Positions 15,852-24,714 of a stretch of DNA of 64,000 bases are shown in pieces (within the stretch, counting starts at the first letter, position 1; each line of letters begins with the position of its first letter). Below the pieces are notes generated by a model, which worked only from the letters and a program-made list of their open reading frames with translations, had not been told where the DNA came from and did no database searches. A program made the position numbers and the translations under genes. This DNA comes from Sporosarcina ureae (GTDB taxonomy: Bacteria > Bacillota > Bacilli > Bacillales_A > Planococcaceae). The stretch is from positions 1,491,001 through 1,555,000 of the forward strand of contig NZ_CP015109.1 of assembly GCF_002082015.1 (NCBI RefSeq), given 5' to 3'.

Positions 15852-17396
15852 TTACTTTTTTCCATATGCATGTACATCATCGTTATTAACCCACGTTGGA
15901 TTGACCCAACCATCTAAATCGTAATCATCCATACACTCTTGTACAAAGTCTTCAAATTTCTGCGCTCGGCCACTAGCTTTCGCTGTTATTAAGTTTTCCA
16001 ATCGAATATTTTCATTGTTACCAGAATAATTTCTTTCGTACAACTCGTGACGACCACCATATTCAGTACCAATTGCATCCCAAAGTAACTTAATCACTTT
16101 GATTTTCTCTTCAGCCTCTATACCATTTGATCCACGGTATAATTTATCAATAATCGGACGCAGTTCAGTATTCTTGAAATCAGCAGCACTAGATGGCTGT
16201 ACAATTAAACTTCCCGCAACAACTTTCTCTACAATATTTTTCACATGTGACCAACCGTCAGACATGAATACTCGATATGCCAACCCATATTCTAGATTGG
16301 GTAAAACAGTATTGTTAGCTCCTTTTTCAGGATTCAATGCCATGGCATCACTCATTGCCCAAAACATGTTACGATATGCAATGACTTCACCGATTTGGGC
16401 TTGAACACCGCGGAATGAATCCGTTCCATTCCCACGTAACGCCTTAATGAGTAGACCAGAAATGAAGTCTAATTTAACAGCGAATCTTGTTACACCGTGG
16501 AAAGTTAAACGGTGGAGGAACCCACTCTCAGCAAAAAATGTATTCGCTTTTTCAATATCTTTGTAAACTAATACATTCTCCCATGGTATGAGAGCGTTCT
16601 CAAAAACTAGGACGGAATCATTTTCATCGAAACGGCTACTAAGTGGATAGTCAAAAGGACTTCCTGTGACAGCTGCGTTCATTTCATAAGATGCTCGACA
16701 GACTAGTTTAATACCTGGTGTATTCATATCAGCAATGAAAACAAGCGCATATTCTTCGCTAGGAATTGCTAATGCACCGTAGTGAGCAACGAAGTTATAG
16801 TTTGTAAGCGCAGACCCTGTTGCAACCATCTTCGCACCACTTACTAAAATCCCTTCTTCCGTTTTACCTACCGCATGAATAAAGACATCTTTCACTTCAT
16901 CAATCGGCTTATCCCGATCAACAGGGGGATTAATAATCGCATGGTTGAAGAACCAGTTCTTCTCTTGGACTTCTTTGTACCACCTTCTAGCATTATCAGC
17001 ATATTCTCCGTAGTATTCTGGATTTGCACCCAATGTCGCTAAGAACGATGCTTTATAATCCGGTGAGCGTCCCATCTGGCCGTACGACATTTTAGCCCAT
17101 TCTGCAATCGCATCACGCGTTTTAAACAAATCTTCAGGAGTTTTGTCTGGTACGAAGAAACGTTGTGTATACCCACCATTCCCTGTATCAGTTTCTCTTG
17201 TTAATATATCCTTATATTTCGGATCATGTAATGCATCATAAAGGCGAGCGATAGAGCGAGCACTATTTCGAAAACCTGGATGAGTCGTCACATCTTTTAC
17301 TTTCTCACCATGTAGCCAAATTTCACGATTGTCTCTTAAACTTTCAAGGTACTCTTCACCTGTCATCGGTAGTCTAACTGCTTGTTTTACTGTCAT
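15852..17396 (-). CDS. HpaB-family FADH2-dependent aromatic monooxygenase
   Basis: A 514-residue oxygenase component of two-component flavin monooxygenases (4-hydroxyphenylacetate 3-hydroxylase HpaB, phenol hydroxylase PheA and relatives), which ortho-hydroxylate phenols with FADH2 supplied by a separate reductase. Length and features (MTGEEYLESLRDNREIWLHGEKV start, GNGGYTQRFF, FHGVTRFAVK) are typical. The ATG follows AAAAGGAGGAG. It heads an operon with intradiol dioxygenase 2, the broken FAD synthetase-like gene and flavin reductase 2. Regulators nearby carry a phenol-type sensor domain, so a phenol-to-catechol hydroxylase is the preferred reading; 4-hydroxyphenylacetate or resorcinol hydroxylation remains possible. 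A near-cre sequence (17415-17428) lies just upstream. Confidence 0.9.
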   Translation of the reverse strand: MTVKQAVRLPMTGEEYLESLRDNREIWLHGEKVKDVTTHPGFRNSARSIARLYDALHDPKYKDILTRETDTGNGGYTQRFFVPDKTPEDLFKTRDAIAEWAKMSYGQMGRSPDYKASFLATLGANPEYYGEYADNARRWYKEVQEKNWFFNHAIINPPVDRDKPIDEVKDVFIHAVGKTEEGILVSGAKMVATGSALTNYNFVAHYGALAIPSEEYALVFIADMNTPGIKLVCRASYEMNAAVTGSPFDYPLSSRFDENDSVLVFENALIPWENVLVYKDIEKANTFFAESGFLHRLTFHGVTRFAVKLDFISGLLIKALRGNGTDSFRGVQAQIGEVIAYRNMFWAMSDAMALNPEKGANNTVLPNLEYGLAYRVFMSDGWSHVKNIVEKVVAGSLIVQPSSAADFKNTELRPIIDKLYRGSNGIEAEEKIKVIKLLWDAIGTEYGGRHELYERNYSGNNENIRLENLITAKASGRAQKFEDFVQECMDDYDLDGWVNPTWVNNDDVHAYGKK

Positions 17397-17414
17397 AAAT
17401 ACTCCTCCTTTTAA

Positions 17415-17428
17415 TGTAACCGCTTACT
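17415..17428. promoter_or_regulatory. Near-cre sequence upstream of the HpaB operon
   Basis: TGTAACCGCTTACT matches the cre consensus except the final A. It lies about 19 bases upstream of the HpaB start, a position where CcpA would block elongation or initiation. Weaker than the two perfect sites at 12580 and 19576. Confidence 0.3.
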
Positions 17429-17563
17429 AACTTGAATATTACACCTAGTTTCAAATGTATGTAACTGTAAATAAATAGTGACAAATGATTAACCACTAGC
17501 AGTTTTTGCGGGAGTGCATAGATTAACCTTCTAAACAGCGAGTTTATTAAAGTGCATATAATA

Positions 17564-17698
17564 AAGAAGCTAGGACATAAATAGAAAATCTATTGAAATT
17601 AACAAAAGGAGCAAAATTAAAACCGCGTAAAACCAAAGTTCTTTTAACTTGGTTTACGCGGTTCTTTCATTTTATTGAGTTTTGTCCCAGCTTCTTAG
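17564..17698. repeat. GCTGGGACA-type intergenic repeat element
   Basis: Imperfect terminal inverted repeats (AAGAAGCTAGGACATAA at 17564 and TTTTGTCCCAGCTTCTT ending at 17696) enclose a strong inner hairpin. The GCTGGGACA outer arm resembles a dispersed intergenic repeat I know from staphylococci and other Firmicutes. Confidence 0.45.
17620..17665 (-). terminator. Terminator downstream of regulator 2
   Basis: Stem AACCGCGTAAA-CCAA / TTGG-TTTACGCGGTT with a short loop, inside the intergenic repeat and about 40-80 bases past the regulator 2 stop. It can act on both strands and insulates the regulator from the HpaB operon. Confidence 0.65.
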
Positions 17699-17703
17699 AT
17701 TTT

Positions 17704-19494
17704 TTAATTTCCCATTACTTTTAATCCAAAGTATATTCTTGTAGCCAATTGTCCATTAAATCGACCAGATCCTGTTTTCAAATCTATATCACTTAGTGAC
17801 TCAATCTTTTCAATTCGATAACGTAGACCTGCGATTGATAGATGTAAATCATCAGCTGTTTGTTGAAGATTACCGTTATTATCCAAATAGGATTTTAATG
17901 TTATGAGAAGGCTGCCTGAGTTACATTCATCATATTCAACTAGGGTTCCAATTGTATTCATATAAAACTTTAAAAGTTCCTCATGATCCGTACCTTTTAA
18001 AAACATCATAATTCCCTCAAGGTCCTTGTAGGTTGCTTGTCTACTACTTACAGGATACGTTAACTGGACAAAATCACATATCCGCTTGGCATCGATATAA
18101 CTTTCCTTTAACTGATAAATGGAATCTACCAAACGTCCAGAACCAATGTGCACAATAACATCAGGTATATTTTTCTTGATTTCATTTATCAAACTAACAC
18201 AAAAATCTTCAGCATCTTGACTTCTAACTTGGGTAGCTATAATAACGATATAATTACATTTCACAAAAAAATCTAGTGTGGGGTATTTATTCATTAAAAC
18301 GCGTACCACTCTATCTTTCATACCTTTTGGAATGACTTTAAGCGTGACAATACGATGTGGCCTATTAATATCAAACCCAAAACTTGCAGCTTGTCTATTT
18401 AAAGTATTCTCATCTGTAATTTCATTAGTAATCATTTCATCAAAAAAGTCTTCTTTTTTACTCCAGAGTGATTCTGTTATTTTACGTTGATGATACATTT
18501 GAATTGTAAAAATCATTAAAGTACGTTTAATAATCGTCTGTTCTCTTTGATTCAATTTCTTTTTTCCAATGACCGTTAGATTTCCAAGAACAACTTTGTT
18601 GTTTTTTATTAAAAAAGATTCAAAAAATAAACCATTTCGTTGGTTTATAATGACTCCACTAGCTTTCAAATTCATATATGCTAATTGCTCTTCATTACTT
18701 ACAAAATACGAAGAGTACACTTCATTGTAATGGTCAATTACAATACTTCGATTAAGTATATTACCAATCGCATGCGTTATTTCGTTAATATCTTTATCCT
18801 CTAAGAATAACTCTGTCAACTGATTTTGAACTTTCTCAGACTCAATAATATTTTCATTTAGTTGTTCAATTTCAGAATACATATCATCTATTACAGACTG
18901 CATAGACTCGCTTTGATAATAGCGTAAGTCTGTTAGATACGCTTCATCACAATGGGCTACGGTTTCAGCAACAAAATAACATTCTGCGTCTCCTATGCCC
19001 CGACAATGTTTCTCATACGCGACTACTTCTTGACCAAATGCACTCGTCAAATAACCACTCGCATAACCAATTAATGTCCAGCAAATGGCTTCGTTTCCTA
19101 TTTCATTTTCAGCAATGTGATTCGTAAATTCAAATGAATTTTTCCAATATCCTGTAATATATAAATGATCTTCGTTAACTTCTAATATATCAGGCTCTAC
19201 AGTTACAATTCCCTCTAATGTATGCATGACTGTTCCTGACAGTATTAGTTCCTTCAAGGATTCCCATTCATATTTTTCTTTAATAGATTCAGCAGCCCGT
19301 TTGCCGCAAGCCCAGCCGTAGCGCATCAAAAAACCTTTTGCGCGTTCTTTACCTAGCGTATTTATTAAGTCACTACGTAATATTCCCAATGCCTCTACAG
19401 AAATTAACCCCATTCTTTTGTCGTGAAGTTTAATGATTCCTGTACGCGGATTAATATCAATTAAGTTTTGCAACAGCAAGCTATTAGCTTTCAT
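17704..19494 (-). CDS. XylR_N/V4R sensor - PucR-type transcriptional regulator, copy 2
   Basis: About 596 residues with the same architecture as copy 1: XylR_N, V4R, linker helix (around 190-225), GAF-like and CdaR-like regions, and a PucR-type helix-turn-helix (TADDLHLSIAGLRYRIEKIE) at the C-terminus. Counted from 19497, the zinc set is Cys139, Glu162, Cys165 and Cys173, with the MopR spacing (x22, x2, x7). The phenol-contact pair is His92 and Trp118, two residues closer than in copy 1 and MopR. A TTG (19497) and an ATG (19494) both follow GAGGG; ATG is chosen. It lies directly upstream of the HpaB operon and likely activates it. A perfect cre site lies 80 bases upstream. Confidence 0.88.
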   Translation of the reverse strand: MKANSLLLQNLIDINPRTGIIKLHDKRMGLISVEALGILRSDLINTLGKERAKGFLMRYGWACGKRAAESIKEKYEWESLKELILSGTVMHTLEGIVTVEPDILEVNEDHLYITGYWKNSFEFTNHIAENEIGNEAICWTLIGYASGYLTSAFGQEVVAYEKHCRGIGDAECYFVAETVAHCDEAYLTDLRYYQSESMQSVIDDMYSEIEQLNENIIESEKVQNQLTELFLEDKDINEITHAIGNILNRSIVIDHYNEVYSSYFVSNEEQLAYMNLKASGVIINQRNGLFFESFLIKNNKVVLGNLTVIGKKKLNQREQTIIKRTLMIFTIQMYHQRKITESLWSKKEDFFDEMITNEITDENTLNRQAASFGFDINRPHRIVTLKVIPKGMKDRVVRVLMNKYPTLDFFVKCNYIVIIATQVRSQDAEDFCVSLINEIKKNIPDVIVHIGSGRLVDSIYQLKESYIDAKRICDFVQLTYPVSSRQATYKDLEGIMMFLKGTDHEELLKFYMNTIGTLVEYDECNSGSLLITLKSYLDNNGNLQQTADDLHLSIAGLRYRIEKIESLSDIDLKTGSGRFNGQLATRIYFGLKVMGN

Positions 19495-19575
19495 CAATAT
19501 ATTTCCCTCACTTCATAACTTTTTAATTTCCATAAAGATTTTATACACTACTTATTAATACAGAAAAACACCGTT

Positions 19576-19589
19576 TGTAATCGCTTTCA
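19576..19589. promoter_or_regulatory. Candidate cre (CcpA) site upstream of regulator 2
   Basis: TGTAATCGCTTTCA satisfies the cre consensus TGWNANCGNTNWCA fully. It is about 80 bases upstream of the regulator 2 start, consistent with glucose repression of the aromatic regulator rather than of each pathway gene. Confidence 0.6.
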
Positions 19590-19623
19590 ACAGATTCTAT
19601 AAAAAACCCTCTTTTATCATTAA

Positions 19624-19665
19624 GAAAAAATGATGATGTATTATTTTAATACATCACCATTTTTC
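19624..19665 (-). terminator. Terminator of the muconate/3-oxoadipate operon
   Basis: On the minus strand, TGATGTATTA, a short A-rich loop, TAATACATCA, then CATTTTTTC. It begins about 10 bases after the thiolase stop and can function in both directions. Confidence 0.75.
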
Positions 19666-19670
19666 ACCAA

Positions 19671-20876
19671 TCATTTGACATTTTCAACTACAACGGAAAT
19701 TCCTTGACCTACACCGATACACATGGAAGCCAGCCCTAGCTTCGCTTCTCTTTTTTTCATCTCATAAATAAGTGTAGTTAAAATACGCGTTCCACTAGCA
19801 CCAAGTGGGTGACCTAAAGCAATTGCACCACCATTTACATTTACTTTTTCAATGGCTAAGTCAAGCTGTTTCACACATTCCAACGATTGGGAGGCGAACG
19901 CTTCATTAATCTCCACCAAATCAAAGTCAGAGGCAGATAGATCATATTTTTCCATTACTTTTTTCGTCGAGTAAATCGGACCAAGTCCCATCATAGAAGG
20001 AGCCAATCCAGCAGTAGCTGAGCCTACGAATTTAACTAGTGGCGTTACATTTAATTCCTTGGCCAATGCTGCACTCATTAACATAACACCTGAAGCACCG
20101 TCATTTATACCACTAGCATTTCCTGCTGTGACAGTCCCATCATTGAATAATGGGCGTAATGTGCTTAATTTTTCTATTGTTGTATCAGCGCGTGGATGTT
20201 CATCCGTGTCTATTGTTGTTTCTACACCTTTACGATCCTTAATCGTTACTGGAATGATTTCATCTTTAAAACGACCTGACTCCATCGCTTTCTTTGTAAG
20301 CTGTTGACTACGATAAGCGAAAGCATCCTGGTCTTGTCGTGAAATATTGCATTGCACTGCAACGTTTTCTGCAGTTTGCGGCATGGTTTCCGTACCATAC
20401 ATACGGTCTAGTTCTGGATTTTTGAACCGCCAGCCCATCGTTGTATCTACTAAACCGATATCTCCACGAGGATAATCCGTTTCGGGCTTCCCCATGACAA
20501 AAGGAGCCCTTGTCATACTTTCAGTCCCGCCAGCAATAATAACATCACATTCACCCGATAGGATAGAGCGAGCGCCTAAACTTACAGCATCTAAGCTAGA
20601 GCCACATAGACGGTTCACAGTCGTACCACTAACTGTTTCAGGTAATCCTGCGAGTAGTAAAGACATCCTAGCGACATTTCGATTATCTTCTCCAGCACCG
20701 TTAGCATTGCCTATCATCACATCATCAATAAGCTCAGGGGAAACTTCAGGATTCCGTTCGACTAATGCTTTAATAACAATAGCCGCTAAATCATCTGGAC
20801 GGACGGACTTGAATTGTCCTTTATATCTACCGATAGGCGTCCGAACCGCATCTACTATAACTACTTCACGTTTCAT
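19671..20876 (-). CDS. pcaF: 3-oxoadipyl-CoA / acetyl-CoA C-acyltransferase (thiolase)
   Basis: A 401-residue type II thiolase with an intact catalytic triad: Cys91 (NRLCGSS), His356 (GHPLGASG) and Cys386 (CIGVGQG). It cleaves a beta-ketoacyl-CoA with CoA; in this setting the substrate is expected to be 3-oxoadipyl-CoA, giving succinyl-CoA and acetyl-CoA. The ATG overlaps the stop of the CoA-transferase beta subunit (ATGA), so it is translationally coupled as last gene of the operon running down from 24665. Distinction from a general acetyl-CoA acetyltransferase rests on context, since the sequences are very similar. Confidence 0.9.
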   Translation of the reverse strand: MKREVVIVDAVRTPIGRYKGQFKSVRPDDLAAIVIKALVERNPEVSPELIDDVMIGNANGAGEDNRNVARMSLLLAGLPETVSGTTVNRLCGSSLDAVSLGARSILSGECDVIIAGGTESMTRAPFVMGKPETDYPRGDIGLVDTTMGWRFKNPELDRMYGTETMPQTAENVAVQCNISRQDQDAFAYRSQQLTKKAMESGRFKDEIIPVTIKDRKGVETTIDTDEHPRADTTIEKLSTLRPLFNDGTVTAGNASGINDGASGVMLMSAALAKELNVTPLVKFVGSATAGLAPSMMGLGPIYSTKKVMEKYDLSASDFDLVEINEAFASQSLECVKQLDLAIEKVNVNGGAIALGHPLGASGTRILTTLIYEMKKREAKLGLASMCIGVGQGISVVVENVK

Positions 20877-21526
20877 ACCTTCCCCTCCTGTAATAATTCA
20901 TTACTGATAGTATAAAACGCAGTTGTATTAGCTTGCACATCTTCTATTGTGCTATCTCCCATTAATTCAACTAGTTCGTAATGCTCGCCTTGCCATTTGA
21001 ATACCGCTAAATCAGTAATAATTGTCTCCGCTACACGTTCGGATGTGATTGGGAAAGTGCATTCATCTACAAGTTTGGGTCTTCCATCATTCGCCACATG
21101 ATTCGTTGTGATAATGATCTTTTTTGCTCCTTCAAGTAAGTCCATTGCACCGCCGACGCCAATAATATCTTTTCCTGGAATTGCCCAGTTCGCGATTCTT
21201 CCTTTCGAGTCAATTTGCAAAGCACCAAGAATTGCAACGTCAATATGCCCTCCCCGAATCATCGCAAAAGAATCTGCACTACTGAAATACGAAGCTCCTT
21301 GCGCTTCACCAACAGGAAGTTTTCCAGCATTGACTATAAGCGGATCTATATCTTCTTCCTCGACAGATGTAACACCTAACAGTCCGTTTTCTGTATGTAA
21401 AGTGTACAATCCATCATCAATGTAATTGGCAACTAATGTTGGAATTCCGATTCCTAAATTAACAAATGAATAAGGTTCAAGTTCGTCTGCGGCACGTTTT
21501 GCAATTAGTTCCCTATTATTTCCCAA
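20873..21526 (-). CDS. pcaJ: 3-oxoacid/3-oxoadipate CoA-transferase subunit B
   Basis: A 217-residue beta subunit of a family I CoA-transferase. The catalytic glutamate lies in LHTENGLLGV, the position of the SENG motif that forms the glutamyl-CoA thioester. It begins IAKRAADELEPYSFVNLGIG, typical of ScoB/PcaJ/AtoA. It overlaps the alpha subunit by 11 bases and the thiolase by 4. With the muconate cycloisomerase in the same operon, succinyl-CoA:3-oxoadipate transfer is the probable reaction; ScoAB (acetoacetate) proteins are near-indistinguishable by eye. Confidence 0.9.
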   Translation of the reverse strand: MGNNRELIAKRAADELEPYSFVNLGIGIPTLVANYIDDGLYTLHTENGLLGVTSVEEEDIDPLIVNAGKLPVGEAQGASYFSSADSFAMIRGGHIDVAILGALQIDSKGRIANWAIPGKDIIGVGGAMDLLEGAKKIIITTNHVANDGRPKLVDECTFPITSERVAETIITDLAVFKWQGEHYELVELMGDSTIEDVQANTTAFYTISNELLQEGKV

Positions 21527-22211
21527 TACTCTTCACTCCATCTTTTGTTAATATCCATTCACTTTTCACAATCGCATCTACAAACAAATGCGGTGTAGCT
21601 ATTTCATCTGGAGCCAGTTCTCCTACATCGACGACTTCATCGACTTCTGCAATAACGTAGTTTGCCGCAGTCGCCATATTAGGGTTGAAATTTCGAGCGG
21701 TTTTGTAATAAACTAAATTACCTAATCGATCTGCTTTCCATGCTTTAATAATCGCTACATCTGCTTTCAACCCTTCCTGTAACAGATAGGTTTCGCCATT
21801 AATTTCTTTCGTTTCTTTTCCTCTTGCTAAATCAGTACCCACAGCTGTTTTCGTGTAAAAACCACCGATACCTGCTCCTCCTGATCTAATCGCTTCAGAT
21901 AGTGTTCCCTGTGGTAATAGCTCAATCTCAAGTTTTCCTTCATTATAATACTTTGCCACATCACGATTGCTTGTAAAATACGATCCAATCGCTTTCTTTA
22001 TTTTTCCTTGTCTCAGCAAAATGCCTAGACCTTCACCAGCTTCCCCGACATTATTACTAATGACCGTTAATCCAGAGATGTCATGTCTAGTTAAATGTTC
22101 AATGATGGATAGAGGACTGCCAACTAATCCAAATCCACCAACCATCAAAGTATGGTTAGATTTAATCTCTTTCAGGGCCTCTTCAATGGAAAACTGCTTA
22201 TCTAAATACAT
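21516..22211 (-). CDS. pcaI: 3-oxoacid/3-oxoadipate CoA-transferase subunit A
   Basis: A 231-residue alpha subunit of a family I CoA-transferase. It has the oxyanion-hole motif GGFGLVGSP near residue 25 and the conserved GGAGIGGFYT segment around residue 110. It pairs with the beta subunit encoded by the overlapping downstream gene. Its start overlaps the end of the alpha/beta hydrolase gene by 10 bases, part of a chain of overlaps from the DUF3237 gene to the thiolase. Confidence 0.9.
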   Translation of the reverse strand: MYLDKQFSIEEALKEIKSNHTLMVGGFGLVGSPLSIIEHLTRHDISGLTVISNNVGEAGEGLGILLRQGKIKKAIGSYFTSNRDVAKYYNEGKLEIELLPQGTLSEAIRSGGAGIGGFYTKTAVGTDLARGKETKEINGETYLLQEGLKADVAIIKAWKADRLGNLVYYKTARNFNPNMATAANYVIAEVDEVVDVGELAPDEIATPHLFVDAIVKSEWILTKDGVKSIGK

Positions 22212-23056
22212 CTCTTCACCTCTTTATTATTTTCAAGTAAAGCTAGTATAGACATCTCGACCTCTGGCTGCCGTTCGAACATAAGTGTGTAGTGATTTGC
22301 CGGCACTTCAATGCTTGTTAAGCTGTTCGCTGTCTCTATTGTTTCGTTATATGTTTCTTTAGTAAATAGTGAATCTTTCTGTCCCAACCTGCCATATGCA
22401 ATGACAAGCAAAATCGGACATGTAACCCTTCGGAAAATTTTTCTTGGTTGGAAATCATAAAAACTAGTAAAGTCTTTTTCCATAGCTGTTGCTTCCGATT
22501 TATGACGATAACCATTTTTGGTTTTTTTCACTTCATACCGTGTAATTTCTTCGACAGCCTTATCCCACTGAACATCGAGAGAATCATAAATGGCTTTCGT
22601 TTGCTCCACGTAGTCATCTTCTGATTCATATACCTTTTCCAATCGGCTAAGCGATGGAACGATTAATGCGCGTTGACGTTCTTCAGTAGTTCCCGCACCA
22701 TCTAGTAAAATTAATGCCGCCACGTCTATTTCACTAGCCACCTGAGCACAAATGTAAGCCCCCATTGAATAGCCCATTAAAATTGGTTTTTCAATTTCAT
22801 ACTTTTTAATGAATGCTTTTAGATCTTCAGCATGTCGAAACAGAGAAGTTTGTTCATCAGCGGGACTACTATTGCCCCTCCCGCGTAAGTCATAACTAAT
22901 AAACCGATAATCTTTTTCTAGCAATCGTCTATAATGATAAAATGTCTTATGATTACCCGTTAGCCCATGAATCGCAATAATGGTCTCCTTTTTTTCAGGA
23001 TTATCACATACTGCAAGCTTTATGTTTTCATGAATTTCAACTTCTTTTAACATCAT
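22202..23056 (-). CDS. pcaD: Alpha/beta hydrolase, probable 3-oxoadipate enol-lactonase
   Basis: A 284-residue alpha/beta hydrolase. It shows the oxyanion HG motif (IAIHGLTGNHKTF), the nucleophile elbow GYSMGAY (Ser about 97) and the catalytic His in PANHYTLMF. PcaD opens the enol lactone of 3-oxoadipate; the position between muconate cycloisomerase/DUF3237 and the 3-oxoadipate CoA-transferase makes that the best reading. Sequence alone would allow other ester or lactone hydrolases (a MhpC-type C-C hydrolase is less likely because no extradiol dioxygenase is present). It starts ATGATG 12 bases after the DUF3237 stop behind GGAGGATT. Confidence 0.82.
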   Translation of the reverse strand: MMLKEVEIHENIKLAVCDNPEKKETIIAIHGLTGNHKTFYHYRRLLEKDYRFISYDLRGRGNSSPADEQTSLFRHAEDLKAFIKKYEIEKPILMGYSMGAYICAQVASEIDVAALILLDGAGTTEERQRALIVPSLSRLEKVYESEDDYVEQTKAIYDSLDVQWDKAVEEITRYEVKKTKNGYRHKSEATAMEKDFTSFYDFQPRKIFRRVTCPILLVIAYGRLGQKDSLFTKETYNETIETANSLTSIEVPANHYTLMFERQPEVEMSILALLENNKEVKRCI

Positions 23057-23068
23057 TGAATCCTCCTC

Positions 23069-23536
23069 TTAATCCACTTGATAAACAGAATATTTAACAC
23101 CTGTAGGTAAACGTTGACCTGTTGAGATAAAGATTCTTTTATTCATCCAATCATATTTTTTAGAGGCAGTTTCAAATATTGGATTTGTACGGAAATAATA
23201 CTCGTCTACAGTCACTTCTTCGTTACGATCAAGACGTTCCAACACTTCTTTAGGTCCTGTTCGAATACCACGATAAGACATCATGATTAATTCTTTATCG
23301 TCTGTTTCTAGTAGAATGCGCACATCTTGGATAATTGTTCCGTCTTCTCTAACTGTAATCCAATCATCACCGCCTGGAACAACTTTTCCCTTAATGTCAC
23401 TACCATCAAAATGGCCACCTTCTACTCGAATAATTCGTCTTGTGCCAATTGGGGTAGTTCCAGGTAAATGGGCTTTCTCTACAACTAACTCTAAATCAAA
23501 TAAGAAAGTAAGCTGTGGTGCTTTAAAATACGCCAT
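23069..23536 (-). CDS. DUF3237 family protein in the muconolactone isomerase slot
   Basis: A 155-residue protein of the DUF3237 (UPF0311-like) family, recognised by the pattern TTPIGTRRIIRVEGGHFDG then GKVVPGGDDWITVREDG and IIQDVRILLETDD. The family is predicted to be a small beta-barrel; no biochemical role is established to my knowledge. It overlaps the end of the muconate cycloisomerase gene by 14 bases with its own GGAGAGAG site, and lies 12 bases before the enol-lactonase-like gene. In other catechol operons this step, muconolactone to 3-oxoadipate enol lactone, is carried out by CatC (about 95 residues), which is not found in this window. The sequence has no resemblance to CatC. It is a candidate replacement isomerase; an accessory role is also possible. 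Confidence 0.85.
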   Translation of the reverse strand: MAYFKAPQLTFLFDLELVVEKAHLPGTTPIGTRRIIRVEGGHFDGSDIKGKVVPGGDDWITVREDGTIIQDVRILLETDDKELIMMSYRGIRTGPKEVLERLDRNEEVTVDEYYFRTNPIFETASKKYDWMNKRIFISTGQRLPTGVKYSVYQVD

Positions 23537-24665
23537 TTGTAACTCTCTCCTTTTTTCTTCTGTATTTTTCTATTTTCATTTCATCTAACTCAACACCTAA
23601 ACCTGCTCCTGAAGGAATAATTACTTTACCTTCTTTAAATTCCAGCGGATTTTTAACTAAATCATCGGCAAGCCATGGTGGTCCAAACGATTCACAGCCG
23701 TATGATAAATTGCGTATTGTACCGAATGCATGAATACTTGCCGCTGAACCGATCGAACTCTCTAGAGATGTACCACCAAAACAAGCTAATCCCGCAGATT
23801 CTGCGATAGCAGCAATCTTTAAGGTATTTCGCATACCACCTGATTTATGAATTTTAAGAGAGAATATATCAGCTGCTTTTTCCTGGACAAGTCTTTGCGC
23901 ATCCTGGATTGTTGCGACACTTTCATCTGCCATAACCGGTACCTTTTTCATGCTTACAAGTTTTGCTGCACCATCAAAATCGAGTGGTGAAAGTGGTTGT
24001 TCTAAAAAATCGACACCTGCATCATTCAAGTGTTCCATCCAACGAACAGCTGTTAACTTATCCCATGAACCGTTTGGATCAATACCAATTGATGAGATGC
24101 CATGTAGACCTTCGGCAATTTTAATTGCTCGCTTAGCATCATCTACTGGTTGATATTTACCCGCTTTGATTTTGAAGTCTCTGTATTGTTTACTGCTAAC
24201 CAGTTCTTTTGCTTCTGCTATATCATCATCCGCATCACCTGTTGCAAGTGCCCATTTCACATCAATCGCATCTTGGTATAACCCACCCAATAGTTGATGA
24301 ACAGGAGCGTTATATATTTTACCGACTACGTCGAAAAGTGCCATTTCAACTGTTGCTTTCGCAAATGGATTTGCACGTACATGCCGGTCAAATAATTGTA
24401 GTAGCTGCTCAATATTTCTAGGATCTTGATTAATTAGCAACGGTTTTAAATAACGCTCAATGACAAGTTGCATCGTTTCCACGCTTTCACCGTTCCACCA
24501 AATCCCCGGTGTTGTTCCTTCTCCAATACCAATAAGCCCATTTTCTAATTCTACTTGGATTACCACAAAACTTTTCGTTGATACAATCTCAGTTGAAAAT
24601 TGATGAGGTCTTTTAATCGGTAGATCTACAATTACTGAACGGATTCGCTTAATCATAGTTTTCAT
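23523..24665 (-). CDS. catB: Muconate cycloisomerase (enolase superfamily)
   Basis: About 380 residues of the muconate lactonising enzyme subgroup. It has Lys165-x-Lys167 (FKIKAG), metal ligands Asp196 (GIDPNG), Glu222 (LEQPLS) and Asp247 (ADES), and the opposing base Lys271/Lys274 region (SLKIHKSGG). These positions are within two residues of the classical MLE. The open frame extends to 24752, but AAAGGAGAATATAAA precedes an ATG at 24665, which I take as start. It heads the muconate/3-oxoadipate operon and faces the divergent IclR gene across a 99-base region with a three-half-site operator. Other subgroup members (N-succinylamino acid racemase, dipeptide epimerase) are less likely given the neighbours. 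Confidence 0.88.
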   Translation of the reverse strand: MKTMIKRIRSVIVDLPIKRPHQFSTEIVSTKSFVVIQVELENGLIGIGEGTTPGIWWNGESVETMQLVIERYLKPLLINQDPRNIEQLLQLFDRHVRANPFAKATVEMALFDVVGKIYNAPVHQLLGGLYQDAIDVKWALATGDADDDIAEAKELVSSKQYRDFKIKAGKYQPVDDAKRAIKIAEGLHGISSIGIDPNGSWDKLTAVRWMEHLNDAGVDFLEQPLSPLDFDGAAKLVSMKKVPVMADESVATIQDAQRLVQEKAADIFSLKIHKSGGMRNTLKIAAIAESAGLACFGGTSLESSIGSAASIHAFGTIRNLSYGCESFGPPWLADDLVKNPLEFKEGKVIIPSGAGLGVELDEMKIEKYRRKKERVTNGVF

Positions 24666-24714
24666 TTTATATTCTCCTTTAATAGATATACTGTTGCCAA
24701 ATCGCATTTTAAAT

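Noticed and set aside
12788..17396. Hydroxyquinol (maleylacetate) pathway
   Set aside because: The dioxygenases could act on hydroxyquinol, but no maleylacetate reductase is present while a muconate cycloisomerase operon is.
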